This document shows positions 9,419 through 17,171 of a stretch of 64,000 nt of DNA, piece by piece. Source of the stretch: JAGVSR01 sp963825555. GTDB lineage: Bacteria > Pseudomonadota > Alphaproteobacteria > Rhizobiales > Hyphomicrobiaceae. Below the pieces are notes generated by a model. That model had not been told where the DNA came from. It worked only from the letters and a program-made list of their open reading frames with translations, and searched no databases. The stretch covers positions 9,102-73,101 of the forward strand of contig CAWGTZ010000006.1 in assembly GCA_963825555.1 (NCBI GenBank). Reading direction: 5' to 3'. Numbering within the stretch: the stretch's first letter is position 1; the number at the start of each line of letters is the position of its first letter. Made by a program: the position numbers and the translations under genes.

Positions 9419-10294
9419 CTACTCGGCCGCTTCTCCCGGCGTGCGACCAGACGAGGCCGCCGAATGTTCCTGCTCGGCCGCCTTGAGAGCGTCGAGCGTG
9501 GGCATGGACACGGTGTTATAGCCACAGTCGACAAAGTGAACCTCGCCCGTCACGGCACCAGACATGGGCGAAAGCAGGTAGAGGGCCGAGCCGCCGACTT
9601 CGTCGAGGGTCGGCGTGCGCTTGAGGGGCGAGTTCTCGCGCTGGAAGTTGAAGATGGCTCGTGCGTCGGAGACGCCGGCGCCCGAAAGGGTGCGCATAGG
9701 GCCGGCCGAAAGGGCGTTAACCCGGATGCCCTGGGCCCCGAGGTCGGCTGCGAGATAGCGAACGGAAGCTTCCAAAGCCGCCTTGGCGACGCCCATGACG
9801 TTATAGGAGGGCACCCAACGGGTAGCGCCACCGTAGGAGAGCGTGATCATCGAGCCGCCGTCGGGCATGAGTTCTGCCGCGCGTTTGGCGATCTCTGTGA
9901 AAGAGAAGCAGGAGATCACCATGGTGTTGGTGAAGTTCTCACGCGTGGTGTCGGCGTAGCGGCCGGACAGTTCCTTCGGGTCGGAATAGGCAAGTGCGTG
10001 AACCACGAAATCGAGGCTGCCCCATTCATTCTTGATGCGCTGGATGACGTTATCGACGCTCGCCAGATCGAGAACGTTGCACTCCTCGATGATCTTCGAA
10101 CCGAGGGACTCGGCCAGCGGAACCGCGCGGCGTCCGAAGGCTCCGCCCTGGTAGGTGAAGGCCAGCTCCGCACCTTGTCCGGCTAGTATGCGCGCGATGC
10201 CCCAGGCAATGGAGCGGTCGTTGGCGACGCCCATGATGAGGCCGCGCTTTCCGGCCATCAGGGGTTGGGGTTTGGCAAGATCGATATCGGACAT
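9419..10294 (-). CDS. fabI: Enoyl-[acyl-carrier-protein] reductase (NADH)
   Basis: FabI reduces enoyl-ACP in the last step of fatty acid elongation. The short-chain dehydrogenase fold shows the cofactor loop GVANDRSIAWGIA, and the FabI-type catalytic site Tyr-x6-Lys pattern (SYGGATRWVPSYNVMGVAKAAL). The ATG at 10294 (MSDIDLAKPQPLM) is chosen because the first beta strand starts about 16 residues later; the frame is open upstream without homology. The C-terminus carries an Ala/Glu/Ser-rich tail after the usual end. It is 148 bases downstream of fabB, on the same strand. Confidence 0.93.
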   Translation of the reverse strand: MSDIDLAKPQPLMAGKRGLIMGVANDRSIAWGIARILAGQGAELAFTYQGGAFGRRAVPLAESLGSKIIEECNVLDLASVDNVIQRIKNEWGSLDFVVHALAYSDPKELSGRYADTTRENFTNTMVISCFSFTEIAKRAAELMPDGGSMITLSYGGATRWVPSYNVMGVAKAALEASVRYLAADLGAQGIRVNALSAGPMRTLSGAGVSDARAIFNFQRENSPLKRTPTLDEVGGSALYLLSPMSGAVTGEVHFVDCGYNTVSMPTLDALKAAEQEHSAASSGRTPGEAAE

Positions 10295-10442
10295 AGGGGG
10301 CCTCGTATTGGCGCCAAGCGAGCGACCGCGGATCTCGAACCAGCCGGCGCCTTGCTTATACAGTCTCATATATGACGACCCTCGCGGCAGGGGAAAGGTC
10401 CCGCGCCAAAGATTCGCCGTCACGTCGTTTAGTCTTTAGTCG

Positions 10443-11675
10443 TTAACCATCGTGCCGGCGGAAAACGAGAGTTGCATTTGTTCCGCCGAAACCGAAGCTG
10501 TTCGACATCACACAGTTAAGCGCGATGTTATCGATGCGATTGCGGGCGATCGGTATATCGGCAAAAGCCGGATCGATCTCCTCGATATTGGCGCTTTCGC
10601 ACACAAAGCCGTTGTTCATCATTAGTAACGAGAAGATCGCTTCTTGTACGCCGATGGCGCCCAGCGAATGCCCGGACAAGGACTTCGTCGCCGAAATGTG
10701 CGGAATCTTGTCGCCGAAGACTTCGCGGATCGCGCGAATCTCCCGCTCGTCGCCAACCGGGGTGCCGGTGCCGTGCGGGTTGATGTAATCAATCGCAGGG
10801 GTGCCGTTGCCGTCGAGCCCCTGCATGGCCAGCTTCATGCACCGCACCGCGCCTTCGCCCGAGGGCGCCACCATGTCGAAGCCGTCCGACGTTGCACCGT
10901 AGCCGGCGACCTCACCGTAGATTTTGGCGCCTCGCGCCTTCGCATGCTCCAGCTCCTCGAGCACGACGACGCCCGCACCACCCGCGATGACGAAACCGTC
11001 GCGGTTCTTGTCGTAGGCTCGGCTCGCCTTTTCGGGCGTGTCGTTGAAGCGAGTGGACATTGCACCCATCGCGTCGAACAGATCCGAAAGCGTCCAGTCC
11101 AGTTCCTCACAGCCGCCGGCGAAAATGATATCCTGCTTGCCCCACTGGATAAGCTCGGCTGCATTGCCGATGCAGTGGGCGCTTGTCGCGCACGCCGACG
11201 AGATGGAATAGTTGACGCCCTTGATCTGGAACGAGGTGGCGAGTGCCGCGGAGGGGCCTGAGCACATGGCCTTGGGGACCTCGAACGGGCCAATCTTCTT
11301 GGGTCCGCCGGACTTGATCGTCGTTTCTGCGGCCTCGACTATGGCGCGGGTTGACGGGCCGCCAGAGCCCACGATGATGCCGGTGCGCTCGTTGACGACG
11401 TCTCCTGGTTCCAGGCCGGAATCGCGGATGGCCTGTTCCATGGCGATGTAATTCCAGGCGACGCCCGGGTTCATGAATTGCTTGGGCTTGCGGGGAACGA
11501 GGCCATCCAAGTCGAGCTTGGGATCGCCGTGAACCTGGCACTTGAAGCCCAGTTCGGCATATTTTTCAGCTCGTGAGATGCCTGACTTGGCCTCGCGCAG
11601 GTTCGCCACCACCTCTTGGGTGTTGTTCCCGATTGAGGACACGATCCCCATTCCCGTGACAACGACGCGCCGCAT
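10443..11675 (-). CDS. fabB: 3-oxoacyl-[acyl-carrier-protein] synthase I
   Basis: A 410-residue ketosynthase. The start MRRVVVTGMGIVSSIGNN is standard; active-site cysteine in SSACATSAHCIG, then catalytic histidines in NPHGTGTPVGD and ATKSLSGHSLGAIG, and the terminal NSFGFGGTNATLVFRR. FabB elongates acyl chains and, with FabA, is essential for anaerobic-type unsaturated fatty acid synthesis. The directly upstream fabA (67 bases) makes that pairing explicit. Confidence 0.95.
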   Translation of the reverse strand: MRRVVVTGMGIVSSIGNNTQEVVANLREAKSGISRAEKYAELGFKCQVHGDPKLDLDGLVPRKPKQFMNPGVAWNYIAMEQAIRDSGLEPGDVVNERTGIIVGSGGPSTRAIVEAAETTIKSGGPKKIGPFEVPKAMCSGPSAALATSFQIKGVNYSISSACATSAHCIGNAAELIQWGKQDIIFAGGCEELDWTLSDLFDAMGAMSTRFNDTPEKASRAYDKNRDGFVIAGGAGVVVLEELEHAKARGAKIYGEVAGYGATSDGFDMVAPSGEGAVRCMKLAMQGLDGNGTPAIDYINPHGTGTPVGDEREIRAIREVFGDKIPHISATKSLSGHSLGAIGVQEAIFSLLMMNNGFVCESANIEEIDPAFADIPIARNRIDNIALNCVMSNSFGFGGTNATLVFRRHDG

Positions 11676-11742
11676 GCGCTCTGAGCCCCGTTTAAAAGTG
11701 TTCGATGCCCGCACTCTTGTGTGGATTGCTGCTCGGCATCGC

Positions 11743-12264
11743 TTAGGTTTCGGTCGACTTGAGAAGTACCCGCAAGTCCTTTGCTACGTAAATGACTTCG
11801 CCATCGGCGATGAGTTCGCCGTCGGCCTCGGCCAGCTTCAGCTTGCGCGCGATTACCCGCTTTACGTTTACTACATACTTCACGTGCTTCACTTCGGGAG
11901 TTATTTCCCTTGTGAAACGGACATCACCCACCCCTGCGGCGCGTCCCTGCCCCGTTAAACCAAGCCATCCCAAATAGAAACCTGTCAATTGCCAGAGGGC
12001 ATCGAGGCCCAGGCAGCCGGGCATCACCGGGTCGCCTTTGAAGTGGCAATCGAAGAACCAGTTCAGCCGGTCGTTTCCTTTGACTGCCAGTTCGGCGACG
12101 ATTTGACCTTTCCCGTACTCGCCACCGTCTTCTGAGATGTGCGAGATGCGATCGAACATCAGCATGGGGGGCAGCGGAAGCTGGGCATTGCCGGGGCCGA
12201 AGAGCTCACCCCGCCCGCACGTCAGCAAATCCTCGAATTCGTAGCTTCCCCGGCGTTCCGCCAT
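11743..12264 (-). CDS. fabA: 3-hydroxydecanoyl-[ACP] dehydratase/isomerase
   Basis: A 173-residue single hot-dog enzyme. The catalytic His lies in WFFDCHFKGDPVMPGCLGLD, and the second active-site Asp is the D of GCLGLDAL. It dehydrates 3-hydroxydecanoyl-ACP and isomerises the double bond to start unsaturated chains. Start chosen at MAERRGSYEFEDLL (12264), which matches the length of the family; an ATG eight codons earlier (12288) is also possible. First gene of the fabA-fabB-fabI-murI series and divergent from irr, a linkage often seen in this order. Confidence 0.94.
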   Translation of the reverse strand: MAERRGSYEFEDLLTCGRGELFGPGNAQLPLPPMLMFDRISHISEDGGEYGKGQIVAELAVKGNDRLNWFFDCHFKGDPVMPGCLGLDALWQLTGFYLGWLGLTGQGRAAGVGDVRFTREITPEVKHVKYVVNVKRVIARKLKLAEADGELIADGEVIYVAKDLRVLLKSTET

Positions 12265-12555
12265 AATGTGCCGTGCCCCCTGGCCCATGAAGACGCGCCG
12301 CTCCGTGCCGAGATGGCCTTGCGGGGTCCTTCTTTTGGATAATCTCCTGCCCTTCAAACGGGAAATGGGTTCGAGGTCAAGCCGCCAGGACCTGCTGGAC
12401 CGGATGCCGCGTCCAGTTGCGGGCGAGGCCCGACGCTCATATACTCCCAAAAACCAGGACGGCTGGGCTCTGGAGGGCGCGGAATGCGCGTACCATCGGG
12501 GCCCGGTTGGCATGTGATACGGTAAAATACCTAAAGATCAGGCGGCTGCACAGCT

Positions 12556-12984
12556 GTGGAAAACGAAAACCACCACCACGACCAGCTCATTCCGGAGCGT
12601 TTGCGGAGCGCCGGACTGCGGCCGACCCGCCAGCGTATGCTCCTGGCAGAACTTCTGTTTTCACAGGGGGATCGGCACGTTTCGGCAGAGATGCTCCATG
12701 CGGAAGTGATCGCAGCCGGGGAACAAGTATCCCTGGCAACCGTCTACAACACATTGCACCAGTTCACGGAAGTGGGCCTATTGCGGGAGTTGGCGATCGA
12801 TGGCTCGAAGGCCTTTTTCGATACCAACGTCTCGAATCATAACCACTTTTTCGTGGAAGAGCGGGGCGAACTGATCGACATCTCGGGAGAGTCCATCCGG
12901 GTCGATGGCTTACCTGAACCGCCCGAGGGCATGCGCATCAGCCACATCGACGTGGTCGTCCGGCTCGTCCCCGACCGCAAGTGA
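12556..12984 (+). CDS. irr: Iron response regulator Irr (Fur family)
   Basis: A 142-residue Fur-type regulator with Irr features: N-terminal His cluster (ENHHHDQ), winged helix LRPTRQRMLLAELLF ... HVSAEMLHAEV, the DNA-contacting SLATVYNTLHQFTEVGLL, and the HxH-type metal/heme site in VSNHNHFFVEE. The paired CxxC zinc motifs of classical Fur are missing, as expected for Irr. In rhizobia Irr accumulates under iron limitation and controls heme and iron genes. It starts with GTG at 12556 and is divergent from fabA; it is followed by its own terminator. Confidence 0.9.
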   Translation: MENENHHHDQLIPERLRSAGLRPTRQRMLLAELLFSQGDRHVSAEMLHAEVIAAGEQVSLATVYNTLHQFTEVGLLRELAIDGSKAFFDTNVSNHNHFFVEERGELIDISGESIRVDGLPEPPEGMRISHIDVVVRLVPDRK

Positions 12985-13012
12985 GCCGAACCCAGCCTTT
13001 CTTTTGATCAGG

Positions 13013-13036
13013 AGCCGGGCTTACGCCCGGCTTTTT
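13013..13036 (+). terminator. Terminator after irr
   Basis: Perfect stem AGCCGGGC (13013-13020) / GCCCGGCT (13025-13032), loop TTAC, followed by TTTT. It overlaps the end of the convergent SH3 gene region and may serve only irr. Confidence 0.9.
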
Positions 13037-13603
13037 CTATTTGATGACTTCGCCCTGGTAGATGCCCCACAGCTTGCTCTGTTCCACGTAGCCGCGAAAC
13101 GCGTCGATGGTGACCTCGCACCAGCGACTGTCGCAGCTGTGGATGCTGGCGATTACGCCGGCTTCCACCATGGCCCTGGCGTCGGCGCTCTCGCTGTCAT
13201 TGTCCCGCAGTACGACCTGGGGCGCAGGCGCATCGGGTTTCAGCTCCCACGGCAGGACGAGGGCCGTCCGGCGTCCGGATAGAAGCGCTTGACTGACCCA
13301 ACCGGTCACGCCCTCCGCGTCGCGGACCTGCCGCCAGCCTTCGAACTCCTTGATAATTTCGACGGGAAGCCCGGCTCTGCGGAACACCCACTGCGTGGGA
13401 TATTCGCGGCCCGGCCCAGCTCTCAGGTTCACCTCGTCGGATTTCAGGCTGACGAAGCGGGGCAGTGGGAGCCCGCTCATAGGTCCCTTTTCGATACCCT
13501 GGGCCCGTCCCGGCGCTGCTGCGGCCAAACAGGCGGCCAGCCCTATCGATAAGATCCCCAGGCCAGAGAGCGCCATGCAAAGCGTCTTGATCGGGCGAGC
13601 CAT
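13037..13603 (-). CDS. Exported protein with two SH3b-like domains
   Basis: The start MARPIKTLCMALSGLGIL gives a 188-residue protein with a signal peptide ending near APGRAQG. The mature part has one SH3b unit (VSLKSDEVNLRAGPGREYPT ... GWRQVRDAEGVTGWVSQALL) and a second, more diverged one (VEAGVIASIHSCDSRWCEVT ... GYVEQSKLWGIY). This matches a family of alphaproteobacterial periplasmic SH3 proteins encoded next to a D-2-hydroxyacid dehydrogenase, as here (divergent). Likely binds wall or envelope proteins; function unproven. Confidence 0.8.
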   Translation of the reverse strand: MARPIKTLCMALSGLGILSIGLAACLAAAAPGRAQGIEKGPMSGLPLPRFVSLKSDEVNLRAGPGREYPTQWVFRRAGLPVEIIKEFEGWRQVRDAEGVTGWVSQALLSGRRTALVLPWELKPDAPAPQVVLRDNDSESADARAMVEAGVIASIHSCDSRWCEVTIDAFRGYVEQSKLWGIYQGEVIK

Positions 13604-13864
13604 TGCGCGCCCATCCGTGCCTTCCGCTTCGTGACCAGTCCTCACCCGCACTCTCCCTCCCCTGGTGCCGGCCGGTTGACCATAATGCTGTGGCAGGCGC
13701 AAGGCATCCCGTATGGCCGGGAGAGCTTTGTTTTCCCGGAATGCTTCTGTTAGACACACAGGTCTCAGTGGGGCGCGCTCAAAGGGCGGGTCGGGTCCGG
13801 CAGATTGCTGGCGGCTCGGCTCGCTGATCGGCCCCTGCGACCCTATTTGGCTACGGATAGATTC

Positions 13865-14863
13865 ATGCCCGCAAGCACCAGGAAGCCGATTGTCATCGTC
13901 ACGCGCAAGCTGCCGGATATCGTCGAAACCCGCATGCGGGAGCTTTTCGATGCGCGCCTCAATGTGGACGACCGCCCGATGTCACACGCCGATCTCGTCG
14001 AGGCGGCGAAAGTGGCGGACGTGATCGTGCCGACCGTGACCGATCGAATCGACCGGGGCATTCTTTCCCAAGCCGGTCCCAACCTGCGCCTGATCGCCAA
14101 CTTCGGCACGGGCGTGGACAACATCGACCTCGACACGGCTCGCAACCGCGCCATCACGGTCACAAACACGCCGGGTGTTCTGACCGAAGACACCGCCGAC
14201 ATGACAATGGCCCTGATACTTGCCGTGCCACGCCGGGTCGCGGAAGGTGCGGCCTATCTGAAGGATGCCAAGGCGAGTTGGCCTGGCTGGTCGCCCACCT
14301 GGATGCTCGGCCACCGGATCTACGGCAAGCGGCTCGGCATCATCGGCATGGGCCGGATCGGCACGGCTGTTGCGCAGCGCGCCAAGGCCTTCGGCCTGCA
14401 GATCCACTATCACAATCGCAAGCGCGTCTCGCCGGCATTGGAGGAGGAGCTTGAGGCGACCTATTGGGAGAGCCTCGACCAGATGCTGATCCGCATGGAC
14501 ATCGTGTCGGTCAACTGCCCGCACACGCCAGCGACCTATCACCTTCTGTCCGCGCGTCGTTTGAAGCTTCTGAAGCCGACCGCCTACATCGTCAACACGG
14601 CGCGCGGCGAAGTGATCGACGAGAACGAATTGGCGCGCATGATCGAGGCAGGGTCGATTGCGGGTGCAGGCCTCGATGTTTTCGAGCACGAACCGGCCAT
14701 CAACCCGAAGCTCCTGGCCTCAGATCGCGTCGTGGCGCTGCCACACATGAGTTCGGCCACGATAGAAGGGCGCATTGAGATGGGCGAGAAGGTCATCATC
14801 AATGTAAAGGCCTTTCTCGACGGCCATGCGCCGCCGGACAAGGTCCATCCCGCGATGTTCTAA
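13865..14863 (+). CDS. D-2-hydroxyacid dehydrogenase (glyoxylate/hydroxypyruvate reductase type)
   Basis: A 332-residue NAD(P)-dependent enzyme. It has the Rossmann motif GIIGMGRIGTAVAQRAKAFG and the catalytic triad of the family: Arg in NTARGEVIDE, Glu in GLDVFEHEPAI and His in LPHMSSATIEGR. HNRKRVSP after the second strand (Asn-Arg-Lys instead of an acidic residue) suggests NADPH preference. Glyoxylate/hydroxypyruvate reductases feed the serine cycle or photorespiratory-type C2 metabolism, but the exact substrate cannot be fixed. Start at 13865 (MPASTRKPIVIVTRKLP) fits the family length. Confidence 0.88.
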   Translation: MPASTRKPIVIVTRKLPDIVETRMRELFDARLNVDDRPMSHADLVEAAKVADVIVPTVTDRIDRGILSQAGPNLRLIANFGTGVDNIDLDTARNRAITVTNTPGVLTEDTADMTMALILAVPRRVAEGAAYLKDAKASWPGWSPTWMLGHRIYGKRLGIIGMGRIGTAVAQRAKAFGLQIHYHNRKRVSPALEEELEATYWESLDQMLIRMDIVSVNCPHTPATYHLLSARRLKLLKPTAYIVNTARGEVIDENELARMIEAGSIAGAGLDVFEHEPAINPKLLASDRVVALPHMSSATIEGRIEMGEKVIINVKAFLDGHAPPDKVHPAMF

Positions 14864-14866
14864 TAA

Positions 14867-14900
14867 GAAAGGGGCCGATCAGATCGGCCCCTTTCCTCTT
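14867..14900 (+). terminator. Terminator after the hydroxyacid dehydrogenase
   Basis: Inverted repeat GAAAGGGGCCGATC (14867-14880) / GATCGGCCCCTTTC (14882-14895) starting three bases after the stop, followed by CTCTTTTG. The AAAGGGG/CCCCTTT ends make it usable in both directions; hemN converges from the right. Confidence 0.85.
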
Positions 14901-14964
14901 TTGCTCCCCTCACCTCATGGTCCGTCGCCCCATCGTGGAGGCCGGACCCGTTTGATGCCGCTCT

Positions 14965-16302
14965 CTAGACGCCGGCCGAGAAGCGAACGTTGCCGGATTC
15001 CAAGTAGGCGTCGAAGCAGGCGGCGATGGCGCGCACAAAGGGCTGGCCGCGCGGCGTGACGCGGAATCCATCCGGAGTCTTTTCAACGAGTCCCTCCTGG
15101 TCGGATGCAAGGAGTTGTTCGGCTTCTTCAATGACGGTCTGAGCCCGTTGGCCGAAGACGTTCTGCAGGGAGGAACGCGAGAATTCGAAATCGCACATCA
15201 GGCGCTCGATGACGCTGGCCCGCATCTTGTCCTCATCGGTCAAGAGAATGCCCTTAACGGTGGCCAGGCCGGTGTCCGCAACCCGGCGTTCGTAGTCCTG
15301 GCGCGGCACCGCATTCTGAAAGTAGCCGGTGGGCAGTTGCGATATCGACGAGGCGCCGACGCCGATAAGAGCATCGGCCTTGTCGGTCGTGTAGCCCTGG
15401 AAATTACGCTTGATTTCGCCCGATGCGAGCTTGTCGCCGGGGCGAGCAAAGTGGTCTAGACCGATGGTGACGTAACCCGCTTCGGTCAGCAGGCGCTGGG
15501 CCCGCCTCGACTGGGCGAAGCGCTCCACGCTGTCAGGCAACGTGCTCTCGTCGATCATGCTCTGGTGTTTGGCGCGCGAGGGCAAATGCGCGTAGCCGAA
15601 GAGTGCAATTCGGTCAGGTTCGAGCTTGATGACTTCCATGATGGTGTTGGCCACGCTGTCGCGGGTCTGGTGCGGGAGGCCATAGACGAGATCTATGTTG
15701 ACGCCGCCCACGCCGGCTTTGCGCAGACCGTCGACTGCGCGCTTCGTCATCTCGACCGACTGGACGCGATTGATCGCAGTCTGAACCTGGGGGTTGAAAT
15801 CCTGCACGCCGATAGAGGCCCGGTTGACGCCCGAGTCCGCAAAGGCGGCGATCTGGTCGTCGTCGAGCCACCGCGGGTCGATCTCCACTGCGAATTCGGT
15901 CTCAGAGCCGAAATGGAACGACTTGCACAAAGTGTCAGCCAGCGAGCGTATCTGCGCTGCGGAGAGGCTGTTGGGCGAGCCGCCGCCCCAATGGATATGG
16001 GTGAGGGGCTTGTTACCCGGAACGAGCGCCGCGACCATCAGGATCTCGGTCCGTAGGTGCTCAAGATAGCGCTGGATAGTGTCGGTATTGCGCGTCGCTT
16101 TGGTATTGCAGCCACAGTACCAGCACAACTGAGCGCAAAAGGGGATGTGCACGTAGAGTGAGAGGGCCTGTGAGGGCGTCAGCCGCCGCAGCCCCTCCCC
16201 GAAGTCCATCGGTCCTACGGATGCTGAAAAGTGTGGGGCGGTCGGATAACTCGTGTACCGCGGCACGGGCGCCGACATCCGCCGGACGAGATCGGGTGTC
16301 AT
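14965..16302 (-). CDS. hemN: Oxygen-independent coproporphyrinogen III oxidase
   Basis: A 445-residue radical-SAM enzyme. The cluster-binding motif CAQLCWYCGC supplies CxxxCxxC plus the extra Cys typical of true HemN; the SAM glycine motif HWGGGSPN follows, as do the SIGVQDFNPQVQTAINR and YGLPHQT segments and the C-terminal HemN domain. It decarboxylates coproporphyrinogen III without oxygen, so it supports heme supply for the adjacent cbb3 oxidase under low oxygen. Its ATG overlaps the stop of the hemerythrin gene by four bases, so the two are translated together and should share the FNR-like box upstream. Confidence 0.95.
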   Translation of the reverse strand: MTPDLVRRMSAPVPRYTSYPTAPHFSASVGPMDFGEGLRRLTPSQALSLYVHIPFCAQLCWYCGCNTKATRNTDTIQRYLEHLRTEILMVAALVPGNKPLTHIHWGGGSPNSLSAAQIRSLADTLCKSFHFGSETEFAVEIDPRWLDDDQIAAFADSGVNRASIGVQDFNPQVQTAINRVQSVEMTKRAVDGLRKAGVGGVNIDLVYGLPHQTRDSVANTIMEVIKLEPDRIALFGYAHLPSRAKHQSMIDESTLPDSVERFAQSRRAQRLLTEAGYVTIGLDHFARPGDKLASGEIKRNFQGYTTDKADALIGVGASSISQLPTGYFQNAVPRQDYERRVADTGLATVKGILLTDEDKMRASVIERLMCDFEFSRSSLQNVFGQRAQTVIEEAEQLLASDQEGLVEKTPDGFRVTPRGQPFVRAIAACFDAYLESGNVRFSAGV

Positions 16303-16985
16303 GGATTACTCATCGGAGGCTTGGTGTTGAAAGGGACGACGTTGGAGGGCCGAGCTGAGTTTGCGCATCCACTGCACAGTGATTGGCTGGAGCGGGCATT
16401 GCGGATCGCCAGAACGGATTGGCGGCTGCATCGCGGGTGGTCGCTGGACATGATCCAGGACTGCACGGTGGCGAGGTCCATCGGCGTGAGAACGGCGCGT
16501 GCGGTTGGCAAAATGACCCGGTCTTCCCAGGAAATATGTCGACGTTGACCTTCGAAATAGCCGCGCAGCATATAGCCCAGCATGTCAGGATTGCTGACGA
16601 CGCCTTCGCCAGCGGCGGTCTTGAGGGCGTCGGTCAGTTCCAGAAGCGTGGCGCTGTCGCGATCATGCTCTTCCTCCAGGCAAAGCAAGGCCGCGTGCAG
16701 GGGATCGTCTTCGCTCACGCGCTCCCTCAGCAGGGGAAAAAGTGCTTCTTCCTCGAGCCGCATGTGGCTTGGGACGCTGCCTTCCAGAATCGACACGGCA
16801 ATAACTGCAAGCGCATTGTCGAAACTGTGGGGCAGCCCGTCGGCGAGTGCCTCGAGGAGATCACACAACTCGCGCTGAAGCGCATGCTCCTCGGCAATTA
16901 GTCCAATAGGATCTGGGGCCCGGCAGGTTGCGCCCTCGGCCACTGCTGGAGTCGCACCTGGAGGAACTTCAACGTTTCTCGTCAT
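16299..16985 (-). CDS. Hemerythrin-domain protein
   Basis: A 228-residue protein with a four-helix hemerythrin-like (HHE) pattern: EEHALQRELCDLL, PSHMRLEEEALFPLL, LEEEHDRDSATLLEL and RRHISWEDRVILPTA supply His/Glu ligands for a di-iron site. Such proteins sense or buffer O2, NO or iron. The C-terminal ~55 residues are Ser/Asn-rich and not part of the domain. It overlaps hemN by four bases and diverges from ccoN across a region with an FNR/FixK-like box, which fits a role in low-oxygen or nitrosative conditions (inference). Confidence 0.8.
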   Translation of the reverse strand: MTRNVEVPPGATPAVAEGATCRAPDPIGLIAEEHALQRELCDLLEALADGLPHSFDNALAVIAVSILEGSVPSHMRLEEEALFPLLRERVSEDDPLHAALLCLEEEHDRDSATLLELTDALKTAAGEGVVSNPDMLGYMLRGYFEGQRRHISWEDRVILPTARAVLTPMDLATVQSWIMSSDHPRCSRQSVLAIRNARSSQSLCSGCANSARPSNVVPFNTKPPMSNP

Positions 16986-17065
16986 TCGGCTGGCCCCGTT
17001 AGACTGAGTTGCTGCTTCCGGTGACCCCGGTGCGACGATCTCTACGCTTGTAGCAGTGCACGTCC

Positions 17066-17079
17066 TTGATCCAGGTCAA
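17066..17079. promoter_or_regulatory. FNR/FixK-like operator between hemerythrin-hemN and ccoN
   Basis: TTGAT-CCAG-GTCAA matches the FNR/FixK consensus TTGAT-N4-ATCAA with one mismatch. It is centred about 99 bases before the ccoN start and about 87 bases before the hemerythrin start, so it could serve both divergent promoters. It is the only such palindrome noticed near the locus by eye. Confidence 0.75.
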
Positions 17080-17171
17080 CGCTGAATATCTGCACATGAT
17101 TGATTGAGTGAGGTGTTACCTTGGGACCCGCAGCAAGAGGGCCCAGGTCCTAATTGAAGGAGGGGAGAATT

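Noticed and set aside
9410..10186. A 258-codon plus-strand frame
   Set aside because: Antisense shadow of fabI.
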